Source: Phoenix dactylifera (taxonomy: Eukaryota > Streptophyta > Magnoliopsida > Arecales > Arecaceae). From it: a DNA stretch of 64,000 nt. The translations under genes and the position numbers were made by a program. The stretch covers positions 6,683,605 through 6,747,604 of the forward strand of contig NC_052409.1 in NCBI RefSeq assembly GCF_009389715.1, in the 5' to 3' direction. The notes under the pieces were generated by a model, which worked only from the letters and a program-made list of their open reading frames with translations, ran no database searches and was not told where the DNA came from. Below, in pieces: positions 11,657 to 23,620 of this stretch. Each line of letters begins with the position of its first letter. The stretch's first letter is position 1.

Positions 11657-14600
11657 ATGGCGCCCAACCCGCTCCTCCTTTCCATCAAAACCCTGAACCC
11701 TATCTTCCTCCCCTTCTCCACCAAAACCCTAACCCTCCGCAAGCCCTCTCCCATCACCTGCCGGACCTCCTCCTCCTCCGCCGCCGCTCCCCCTCCCCCG
11801 CCGCTCTCCGTCGAGCCCGAAGGCAGCGGCGCCGCCGCCCCCACCCGCGGCGACCGCTTCCTCGAGCGCCACAACTCCATGTCCGCAGCCGCCGTCGTCA
11901 TCAAGAAGGACAGGGCAAAGAATAAGAAGAAGAAGCCTGAGGCCAAGGCCTCCTCCGCCGTCGCTTGCTGCTACGGCTGCGGCGCTCCCTTGCAGACCAC
12001 TGAAGTCGATGCCCCGGGCTACGTTGATTCCGGCACCTACGAATTGGTAACTCTTCTTTTCCTTCCGATGATGGATTGGTGTCTGTGTTTATTATTGATT
12101 TGGAAAAAACCTTTTTTTGTTGAAATTTCATGGGTAGTTTTCATCTGGAATGCTACATATTGATGATTCTTTTGTTTCTTTCATCTGTAATTTGATAATT
12201 TTTAGCGAGTTCTGCATCTTGATCACCCGCTAGTTTATCATATGTCAGCTAAATTCATTATTGATTTGGTTCGTTTTTGGGAAGATTCATGGGTGATCTA
12301 ATCCTGAAATTTTATGTATTTTGTGATTCTTTTGATGCTATCATCTGTCATTTGATTACAATTTAAGTGAGTTCTGTACCTTGATCGTGTGCTACTTTGT
12401 CAAATGTCATACAAGCTGAGATTCTTGATCTTGAGTTGGTGTTGAATTGATTGACTGTCGTGTTCAATATAATTAGGTTTGAGGGGCAAAAAAACACCAT
12501 TAATTAGAATATCATGCATTCACAGTATCTTGAAAGCAATCTGGTGTACTGTAGTTATACTTGTTTCGAGTTCTTCTGACTTCTATTTTGATGATTTTTG
12601 GGGTTTTTTATTTTGGTCATACTTGGGTTGATTGCAGTTCTCTATTTGAGTTTTATTTTGTGTTGTTTTTTTGCTGGGTGCAGAAGAAGAGGCATCGCCA
12701 GCTTAGAACTATCCTTTGTGGGAGGTGTAGGTTGTTGTCGCATGGGCACATGGTAACTGCTGTTGGTGGACATGGTGGATATCCTGGGGGTAAACAGTTT
12801 GTGTCAGCAGAGGAACTTCGAGAAAAGTTGTCCCACTTACGCCGTGAGAAAGTGCTAATAGTTAAGCTAGTAAGTGATACATTTCTACCTACTCTTTAGC
12901 TACAGCTTTTTAGCTACTATGCTGAAACATATATGAAATATATGATTTTATGCTGGTCATTACATTTCCATTACACTTCCTTTTGGTTCTCCTAAAAATA
13001 AAAAAAATTGTTCGTTTGGCAACATCATTTCTTTTTTTTTTTTACCAAAACTGTGTGAAGTCTTCTATCTCGATCATTATCACTCATAAACTTGTGAGGA
13101 TTAGAACTCCCAATGGCATTGAATGAGGTATCCCCTTAGGCATGAGTTCACTACTGAGAAACAGATGGCTCTCTACCTATGTTTATAGCAAAACGTGGTT
13201 TGTTATGCTATAATCAAAGGTCTTTTCATGCGAAATGATACTACTATTGCTAATTGCTGTCGCACAGTTCCCCAACATAAATATAACCTAGTAGCCTGCA
13301 TGATCCCATTTTTCTTGCTTGACATTGAGAAGAACCACCAAAGCTAGATCACCAAATTGTTTCAGAACTCTGTACCTTTGGTTTCGTGGGTGAGCATAAT
13401 GCTAGATATTACTTGAGAAATCCCCATGCTGCATTCTCTGAGGTCATGTCAGAATTTTACTTTTTGGTGTAACCTTGAAATGAACATTGCTCCGTACATG
13501 AAATCTTGTCTCGTTCCTCTTCATTTAAAACTCATTCCAGGTCTAAGGGACTTTTGGATGGTTATACCTTGGTTGCACGAGCTCAACAAATAAAATTTAT
13601 TATCACAATGGATCTTGTAGGGAAGACCTCTGACCAAGGGTTGCCTTTATTATCACAAAAAAAATACTCATTCCATTTGACCTTCTAAACCTAGAGTTGT
13701 GCACTTGTGCTCCATGGCCAACTTTTTTTGATCAGGCTTGGATTATCATGGCGAGGACAAGAACAAAAAGCACAAGACGCTAACCTGAAATGAAGCTTTC
13801 TTTCAAGTTTTTAGCTTTGGTGAACTACACTGTAATATATTCTGGTCTATCAATAGAAGCACAATACTAAGCTCCTAGGTGCAATTATCCATGCTTGAAC
13901 TATGCTAGATGATTTCAAGATAGGGGGTTCTGCACTACATGTCACATACCAATACTTTTAAAAAATAATTTAGTTGAATTCTTTTGGTTTGATTGTTTTA
14001 GGCTTATGTGTTGACTGATTAGTGTACTGAAATTTAACAAGCCACAAAACAAGCTGGTCAAATGTATGGAGGCCCAATATAGTGCAGCTGACCTGCTTTT
14101 TGAGTAATTTGAGCAACCATTTTTAACCTTTCATTCTCTCCATGTTTACCTAGACACTGGTATACATTAGAAAATTGTGTCAACATGATGTTACATAGGT
14201 TTGGATCAGAAAGAAGAAATTTTTGAGCGAGTAAAGGGGTCTCTCAGTTGGACATTGAACTATACTCTGTACTACTTGATTCCGTGCAGTATAGACCCTC
14301 ACTGCAGCTTCAAAAGGAGTAGCTTTTGTGCCAAGTAGCTTCCATTATGACATGAAAGCCCAGTAAATGTGTAAAAGTTAATATAATAATGATTGGATTT
14401 ACATAAATGATAAAATTCTATTGGCAAAGTTTCTTGTCTCAGCATGGACATAATTAGCATGCTTCTCAGCTACTTATTCTGCTAAAATATTTTTCTTTGT
14501 CACTTATAATATGTAGGTTGATATTATTGACTTCAATGGCAGTTTTTTGGCACGCATACGTGATCTTGCAGGTGCTAATCCAATTATACTGGTCATAACT

Positions 14601-16157
14601 AAGGTGACAATCCTTAACTTGCATTTTATGACTTGATTCTTTCTGTTGTTTGAAGCCATTAGCTGTCATTTGAATGCTTATCAATTCTCTTTTCTTCTTT
14701 GCTGTTTTAAGATCGATCTCCTTCCTAAAGGTACAGACTTAAATTGTATTGGTGATTGGGTTGTCGAAGCCACCACAAAGAAGAAGCTGAAGTATGTATC
14801 TATCTTTTCCTCTGTAACTAATTTTCAATTATTGCAATATTTTTTTTCTAGTGTAATTTCTGCGTTTTGTTATGTATTTAACTTGGTTATGTTGACCTGT
14901 AGTTAGTTTTTCAGGTTCTTACTGGCCTGCAGATTCTCAGTTATTTTATTTTCTCTATGTGAGTACTTGGTCATATTGGTAAACCATGAGCCTACAAAAA
15001 CATCCTATCTTAACAATAGTGAATCTTCAGTGCTGATTCTATAGTAAATCCCAAAGATGTCTTTGTATTTAATATATAAAGTGGTTGACCGGTGACTCTT
15101 CTATGACATGTCATGTCAACTCGACATGCAAGCAAGGTTTATTTGTTCCCTACATCTTTCCTCATCTATTTGCTTCATTCTTTCCATGCTTCCCTCATTG
15201 CTAGCTCTTATAAAGCCTTTTCATGTGAACATTAATCTCATGCAACCCCTTTGTTATGGTGGGTGCCATATCATATTTCTTTATAGGGTATTCTTAATTG
15301 GACTAACAGCTAGTAATGAGAATGACCCCTATAATAGCAAAATACACAATCATGGATAGGTTATATACCACCATACCTACATGGAGGTAATCAGTATGAT
15401 GTCAACAAATTCTTCCGCATGAAATTTTTTTCTTCTAGTTAGATGTTTAATAAAATATCTAAAAATATGATCACATAGCTTTTCATTAGTATGAAATGTT
15501 TTGTCATACAACTTGGACATCGAAAGATATTGCAAATATTCACATGCTATCGGTGCTTGACGAAGTCAACTTTCTTCCCTTTTGTCTTATGCATCTGCTT
15601 TTGTGATATTTTTTGTGCTTAGCATGTCAGCATTGCTTTGATTTGTTATTAGGAATCAATTTCTTGTGGAAATATTCTTTTGCAATGAGTGTGGGTGCAT
15701 GCATGTGGGGGCACATGCGGCAAACTTTATTTTTTAATTTTATAATTGCTTAGAAAAAAGGCTTTGTCCTAAGATATGTCTTTTTTATTGTAGTGTTATC
15801 AGCATCCACTTGACTAGTTCAAAGTCTTTGGTGGGGATTGCAGGGGTCATATCAACGATTCAAAAGGAGAAAAAGGTCCATTTTAATATATTATCATACT
15901 GAATTTATCATCATTTTATAGGGTGATATGTCTGTGCATTGACTTCATTCAATTCTTTTGAGAAACTGAGTTCGGTCCTTAAGGTTTACATCTTGTATTT
16001 TTGTACCATATATTTCTCTTACTCATATCAGCCTGTGGTTTGGAATAACCCTAGTTGATTAAAAAAACTGAAATTACTTTTTTATTATAATTTTGTTTTA
16101 TTTCCATTATCTAGTACTTACGGGTCTTGTCATTAACTTTGGCCAACAACCTCATGG

Positions 16158-16249
<92 letters not shown>

Positions 16250-19200
16250 GAAGGAGATACACCTGATTGATTTATTGTTTTATGCTTCGCTGCAAGTAAA
16301 CCAACAATTACCTGTGCAGTATATCTACAAGACCACATTATCTAAGTTCAAGGGAGCATATCTGGTTAGATGAGCATGAAACCTGCTGGTTGGATTCGTG
16401 ACAAACTAAGCAAAAAAAAGGAACAAACAACCATAATCATAACCATCAATTGCTAGCAACAGCTACTTATTTTCATTCATCTAGTCTAAACGCTACATAT
16501 GATGTTATTACAAACTTTTTCAAATTCTTCCTTACAAATTTCATCTCTCTCCTTCCATTATAAGAATATGCGGTGCTTAGGTTTTTTATAAGTTACAGCT
16601 GCTGATGATATTTTTTTTTTGGCTTTTGTTGTAGGGCCGAGATGTATATATTTTGGTTAGTATTTTCCACCTTTACGCTTTTACAAGTTTTATTGTTTTG
16701 TTTATTGGTGCTTCATCTGGACTCTTTTTTTCAAGAATCATCTTTTCCGTTGATTTAATCTGAAACTTGTACATTTGAGGTATCATCAGTTCTAATCACC
16801 ATTTGTTACAGGGGTCAGCAAATGTTGGAAAGTCTGCTTTTGTCAATGCTTTGCTTAGTAAGCTTCTGTAGCACCGTTGCTGTCAAAGTTAGCAATATTA
16901 TTTAACCTTTGGATTACATAAGATATTCTGTATTTTATCTATACGGTTTTTAGTTTGACTCAATGGACAACCATATGATGATCATATTAGAAGTTCACAT
17001 GGCTTTTGACATACATCTGTTTTGATTTACAAATCAATGACTGGAAGTTAGTTTTATCAGGACTAGCACTACCTCTTGTTGAGGTAGACTAGTTATGTTG
17101 CCAGGACTAGTCGTACTACTAGGATTTTTTTTTTCCTGTGGAAATTCAGTAGAGTGTTTTATACTTGTTATGCCTGTATTTGAATTCACCCATAATGGTG
17201 CATCGTCTTGCACTTTTGCAATCCATCTTTCTCATAAGTTACATGCTATGAATGTTGGGACTGCCTTCCTAGTCTCTTTATGACAATCTTAGAGGTATAA
17301 TGTGAGATTTGGAAGCCACCGTTGATCTGCAACATTGGCCCACATCAGGAAAAACCTTCAAAGAGCATTAGTCTATATGTATGCAATATGAAACAATACA
17401 ACCATATCGCATTCTTGTTCATATTTATCTGGGCTTGGGTAGAATTGTAGGGTTTTGCTGCATGCTTATGTCCCAGAGCCTTCTGATCGTTCATCATTTC
17501 TTCTGGACTTGTATGAAAATGTCATGCCTATATCCATGCCATGTTGGCACAGATATTCCAGACTAACCCAAACGTCTAGATAACTTAGGTTCATTGTCTT
17601 TGATTTTTCTTCTTTAGCTTTGTTCCATTATCTCTTAACCACAGCCATCCGGTCTTATCCCAATTATATGTGGTCAGCTATATTCCCATATCTCATGCAA
17701 GATGTAAATGATTTGTGCATCTTTTCACCAGTCTGTATCCTTTATATAATCATATCATATGATGTGTTCCACCTGTTGCTGTGAGGACTTACATGACAGT
17801 AAACTTGGCTATGGTGCAAGTAACTTTTCAATCTCTCCTGACAGATCCAGAGATCTTAATATAATTATCATGTTTAATTGCATTAGAAGATTTTATCAAG
17901 ATTGGTTGCAATTCTTTTTACCCTGTCATACATAGTGTATGATTGTGCAATACTTATTTGCTTAAGCTGATAAATGCTTCAATATTAATATTTTTAATTG
18001 TTATGTACCATTTCTGTTTCTGAACATGAGATTACTATCTTTCAAAATTTCACAAGGTTAACATGTTTTGGCTCTTCTTGTGTTTTTTATAATGTTGCGT
18101 AGAAATTGTCCAGTAGTTACTGATATATATATATTAAAATTTTCTAATAACTGTAGAGATGATGTCACAAAAAGATCCAGTGGCTGCAGCAGCTCGGAAA
18201 TACAAACCAATGCAATCTGCTGTGCCTGGAACAACCCTTGGTCCCATTGAAATTGAAGCTTTTCTGGGAGGAGGGGTATGTTTAGTAGAATTGCCTTTTC
18301 TGGTCTTTTATCCATCTTTAATATTATCTGCATATCTTGAAAGTGTGCTATTTTAAAATTGGAATTATAACTGTAAGATGCTGATTATTATACTATGAGA
18401 TATTTACTATGTATAATAAATCAATAGTTAGTTACATTGGGCAATCTAAAGTTAGCTAAATGTGTTTCTTCATCTTATCTAATAAGTCATTTTTTGTTTT
18501 ATGTAATTTATCTCTTTATGGATCTAAAAAGGGAGCCATGGTAGGATAATAATATGTTGTTGTATTGGTACGGTATCCTGTGGTTTTGTAATGTTTGTGT
18601 TTTTGTTGCTTTTGTTGTCTGTGACTTCCATCCACCATTGTTTTTAAATTCACCCAACTGTTCTGTACCATCACCTGTTAACAGCCATGGGAAGGCCCAG
18701 AGGTAAGATTTTGGTTTCTCATACTGGTTCACAAAAGAAAAGAATCATGATGGAAATAATTGTACTAGGAGTCGATGTAGATGGATGAAAAGGAGAAACA
18801 TTTTCTGATTTGTGAACTTGTCACCTGGCACTGTGGTTTAGATCAAGTTCTGTTGGAGAGTATCAGCATTGGGAGTTTTCTGCATTGATCAAAGCTTTTT
18901 GCATGAATAGATGTGAATAAGATGAATTCTGTGGAGATAATGATGTTAAAGGAGACAACTGGCTATGGAAATGCTTGAATTAGAAAATCTAAGTGAAACC
19001 ATGTATAGAAAATAAATTGATACACATAAATCATCGATCATTTTCAATGAAAACCAGAGTCAGAGGAGGGAAAGAACGAAAAGGGAGTATGTAAGCATAA
19101 ATACTTACAAGGAACTTCACTGTCTGAAGGAGATACAGTCCTTAAATAGACTTGCAGGACCTGTAAAGCCAAACACGTGACCAAGATTATAAGAGACAAG

Positions 19201-22150
19201 CTTGTCTATGCTGTTTAAAATTAATGTTTAGATTGTTTATGGATTGCTTATTTACATTGTTTGCATTTCCTAGGAAAAGAGAGAAGCAGTATCTATAAGG
19301 CACATGATAGCTAATATAGTGGAAAAGATGGTAGAGAAGATAGTTCTGCCAAATTTATTAATTCTGGCTTCTACTTTTAGCATACACTTCTTGAAATTAT
19401 TGTTTTAGCTCACTTGGATTTTCTTTTTATACACCAAAACTTTCCTTCTTGTGTCTTATCACATTTATGTATCTTTGTGGGATACTGTCATGATTATATT
19501 GCTTATAGCATTATCTGACAATCATGTTGTCTGACTAACCTCCAGTCAGAAACTCACCAGAGCAGCAAATAAAAATAAAATGATGCTATGAAGTTGTTTT
19601 TAAAAAAAATTCTGTTTTTTGGAAATCATTTATTTTTCTATGAATGTAACAAACTTGTCTTTTCCATAGTTTTTTAACACATCAAGTAGCTGCTCCGTTT
19701 CATTTGCAGATTATGATATATGTTAGCAGAAATTATTGAGATCCTGTACTTGGAACGAAACAATGATTTGTAGTGTATTTGTTAATGACAGAAATTATTT
19801 GACACACCTGGAGTGCATCTTCACCATAGGCAGGCAGCAGTTGTTCATTCTGAAGATCTGCCTTCTCTTGCACCTCAAAGTCGTCTAAGGGGACAATCGT
19901 TCCCTGTATGTTTGTCTTTCCTTTTTCATTATTTGTTGGATATTGCAAAAAGCACTGGCATGTTAATCTGCTTTCTCAGAACGTTTTGAAAATGTTCAGG
20001 CACTCTCAAGGAAGAGTACATTGAAGGATACCGATGATGTTGGTTTAAATGGATTTTCATTATTCTGGGCTGGGCTTGTTCGCATTGATGTTATTAAGGT
20101 TTCCAGATTATCAGCATTAACTTTATAGTTTTTTAGAGCGGTCCTTAGGAATTTATAATTTTGAGTAGTTGCAGCTAATTATGTAATGAAAATGCAGGTT
20201 CTTCCACAGACACGACTAACATTCTATGGGCCCAAAAAATTGCAGATTCATATGGTTCCGACTGTTGAAGCAAATGAGTTTTACCATGTAATATCACAAT
20301 CAGTTTATGAGTTATTTGCCTCTGTTTGGTTAATTTGCTGTCTTTCTTTTGCCAATAAATTTATTTCCTTATCTAATTGAAGTGCGTGTTGTCTTCAATT
20401 TCTGTGTTTAATGTGTTGAATTCTTTGTACAGTTGTATGCATATTTTTTTGGTACAATATTAGTTTGATTAAAGTAACTGCTGAAACTGCATGACATTTG
20501 GTCTTCCACAAAATGCAGTCCTTCAAACCACTGAGCTATGACTATTTTTGGTAGACATTGTCACTAATTAATGTTCCATAAGGCAGTAATTAATGTACGA
20601 AAGGTGTTACTAGCAAGAATTGTCATACTGGTACTTCTGTTCATCACATGGAGACATCACATTGATTTTGAAGAAGTTTTATAGAAAAACTAAGTAAATG
20701 AATCTTATGCATTTATCAAATTATCAATTCACAAATGACCTTTGTGTGTGTGTTTTAGGGGTGGGAAGGGGGTGTGTAGGACACAGATGGGCATCTATTA
20801 GGTCACAATTTTTTTTTTCTGTAGCAGTTGAAGGAACAAAGGTCTCAAATTAATCCCCCATCTTGCGTATAATGTTGTCCGTTTTTTTATTAGGTAATGC
20901 CTGTCACCTATTTCTTATAAGTTTTGAACTTCCTATGGCTTAATTTTTTCCTAATTTTTCAGAAAGAGCTTGGAATTATTTTGACGCCTCCAACTAGTAA
21001 AGAAAGAGCAGAATCCTGGATTGGACTAGAAGCAGTACGTCATTTGCAGATAAAATTTGAAGACCAAAGGAGGTATTTTTCTATAGTACTAGGATTTTGA
21101 TGAACTATTTTAGTGATCGAGTTGATGCCACATATGGATACGTGCAACATAATGGAGTACGCTTCATATGGTTATTTCTTTGAAAAAAAATGTTAACTAT
21201 GAAGTCATAATTTTTTTGATATATAGAAGTCACGAAGCACAGCAGGGTGGAAGTGACAGCAGAATTGTCTGATAATAAGAAAATCATATAGTTGAGATGT
21301 GATCACCTGACTAGCAAACACACACTTGCAAAGCCTTGCCCTTGACTCAATCGGGAATACCACTCATCATATACTAGTACAGTTTATTTTGAAATTGCCT
21401 TATGATATCCACATATCAGAAAGCGAAGTTCAAGATGCCTATACTGTCATGCATAATAAGACAGTAAAAGCAGGGCATCGCTTTTCGGAGCATTGTCGCC
21501 AAGCTAAAATTATCAGGAGACAAGTATGTTAAACGTCATTACAATTAAGTTTTTATGCTATTAAGAGATTGACCACAAAGAAGAGGGAAGAAACAAAAGA
21601 TTGTGTGACATTTGTTGCACTCATATATGCAAGGCGCATATTGAACAAATCCATGTTCAAACTTTTGAAATATTTTTTTTTGTATATAAATGTGCTACAT
21701 GGTATCTTGTTAAGTCGTTACGGTCAAGCTTAGATTCTCAGGCGAAATAGAAATGATCTCCATTTTTATTCATGAGCATCTTTCTGTACTATGAGAGTCT
21801 GTTAATGGAGATTTTGAAAGAAGTGGATTGATAAAAAAAAATTCGAGAACCTTTTAGCAGTAGGGTTCTAACTGTTCATGCTTCTATCCTTGTGCAGGCC
21901 TGCTTGTGACATTGCGATTTCTGGTCTGGGGTGGATAGCTGTGGAACCAATTGGCATGCAACTTGAGACTGATTCAAACAATGCCGAAGATGATAGCATG
22001 AGGGAATTGCATTTGTCTGTACATGTTCCCAAGCCAGTGGAGATTTTTGTCCGGACCCCAATGCCTGTTGGTAAAGCAGGTGGGGACTGGTATCATTATC
22101 AAGAATTGACAGAGAAAGAAGAAGAAGTGCGACCTAAATGGTTTTATTGA
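11657..22150 (+). CDS. NOA1: NOA1/RIF1-like circularly permuted GTPase, chloroplast
   Basis: Thirteen coding exons join in frame to 558 aa: 11657-12046, 12684-12869, 14517-14603, 14712-14791, 15794-15875, 16635-16655, 16812-16857, 18157-18275, 19792-19905, 20000-20098, 20198-20287, 20963-21072, 21898-22150. All have GT-AG borders. The N-terminus (about 1-60, Ser/Thr/Pro/Ala-rich) looks like a plastid transit peptide. A YqeH-type zinc motif follows (CYGCG at 105-109, CGRC at 142-145). GTPase motifs come in permuted order: G4 TKID (220-223), G5 TSSKS (255-259), G1 GSANVGKS (283-290), G2 PGTT (321-324), G3 DTPG (341-344). The C-terminus ends RPKWFY. Length and sequence closely match rice NOA1. 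Members are not nitric-oxide synthases; they bind GTP and support plastid ribosome assembly and translation. Exon 6 is a 21-bp microexon. BPG2-type relatives are the alternative, but this protein is shorter and more NOA1-like. Confidence 0.92.
16160..16247. repeat. (TA)44 microsatellite in NOA1 intron 5
   Basis: An uninterrupted TA dinucleotide run of 88 bp lies about 390 bp before the microexon. It is likely to vary in length between individuals. Confidence 0.97.
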
Positions 22151-23480
22151 TGTTCAATCGTGTAAAGTTGTGGTGTATTTTCAATTTTGTTGTACAAATA
22201 TGATGCTTTTGTCTAATTAAATAGTCTAATTTGTAACTAATCATAAGATTATTTCCTTATTCTACGGAGATACCTCATATCCATATTACTGCACCAAATA
22301 TTCCTCTGGAATATTTGATCATAAGAAATACGGTTGTAAATTGCATTATTAGCCGAGATCCGTTAACAAGTTCATATATGACAAAAGTGTTTGTTTATTC
22401 AGTCAGGTCTTGCTGAATGAGAAGAAAACATTAAAAAAACGTTCATCTTCATTATCCCACCAAAGTTTGATGATGAGGTTACTTAAATTGACACCATCAA
22501 AGTCGTTAAATTGATATAGGGTGAGCCTCAGCACAAATAGGATTACTCTATTATGATGTAAATGTTACAGATTTGAAATATAGAAATATATTTTAAGATA
22601 AGGTTGTGTGCATCTGACTCTTCTATTAGAAGTTGATATCTAAGTTTGATTTAATTTTGTCTGTTAGGAAGATTTGTGGAAGTGTGCACTAAAAACATAA
22701 ATTCTTAAAGGAAGAAATCTATCATAAGCAAATGCTAGGTGAGGACTTAGGAAATCGATGACTAAGCTATATCTATTTTACCATCCTATATTACTCGCCA
22801 AAATTCTTTTCAAGGAAACTTTTGCAGGATCCTTGCAAGTCAGCAATCTAAAACTAAAAAATAGGTAAGAGAACCTAACGTACGAGTATAGGAAAACCAC
22901 ATAAGAAACATGCCCTGTTTAAATTTCATATTTCACGAGTACTATATCTTTCCTAATGAAGTAGAGATTAAATTGAAAGTACTAATCTTAGCAAGTAAGG
23001 TCTGCTTGAACCATTTGGTCCAGCTGGTACAAGAGTTTCAGGCTCATCGGCTTGCCGGTTATGATGCTATCACGTCAGCAATGGACGACGGTAGAGCTAT
23101 GTGGCTGCATTATTATCCTTAACATCCAATATTAATGGTTCATTCCTACCTATCCTATCTATATTAACTAAAAACCACAGCAATGCAATAAAAGAGCAAT
23201 TAAAATTAAAAAATAGTTTTTTTTAATATCAACAGCTCACACTAGCCTTCAATAAGCACTGCCATTTGAATCAAAGAACAAGATACTATAGAGAGGTAAA
23301 GAAACAGATACAGAGTGGGTTCATAAAATATCTCCAAAATAATGTGCAGCGAGAAAGGCGATTCAATTAACAATTTTATTTGGGTGTGTAAAAATAAAAA
23401 TAATAAGGATGACAACAGTAGGAAAAAGGAACTGCAGCCCCCGATCGAGCTGAGTTAGGAGTAAACCTTTTCGAGGTCCG
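22151..23480. other. NOA1 3' flank and intergenic region
   Basis: AT-rich, with AATTAAAT near 22,213 as a weak candidate poly(A) signal for NOA1. No further gene or repeat family is recognised before the RBM48 promoter. Confidence 0.5.
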
Positions 23481-23483
23481 GCT

Positions 23484-23530
23484 CGGTTCGGTCCCCATAA
23501 CCGAACCGGACCGGCTCTGACCTATATAAG
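23484..23530 (+). promoter_or_regulatory. RBM48 core promoter: palindrome plus TATA box
   Basis: TATATAAG at 23,523-23,530 lies about 90 bp before the RBM48 start codon. Just upstream is a perfect 9-bp inverted repeat, CGGTTCGGT (23,484-23,492) and ACCGAACCG (23,500-23,508), with a 7-base loop. The TATA position fits transcription starting near 23,555-23,565. The role of the palindrome is unknown. Confidence 0.5.
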
Positions 23531-23620
23531 GTCGGCCATTGCGGCGACTTCAGTTTGTGCTCTCTCTTCGTCCTTGCGTCCGTCCTCCCGGCCTCCCTCC
23601 CGAGTCTATAAATCCGAACG

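Noticed and set aside
16111-16338. Open frame of alternating Tyr-Ile residues
   Set aside because: It is the translation of the (TA)44 microsatellite inside a NOA1 intron.
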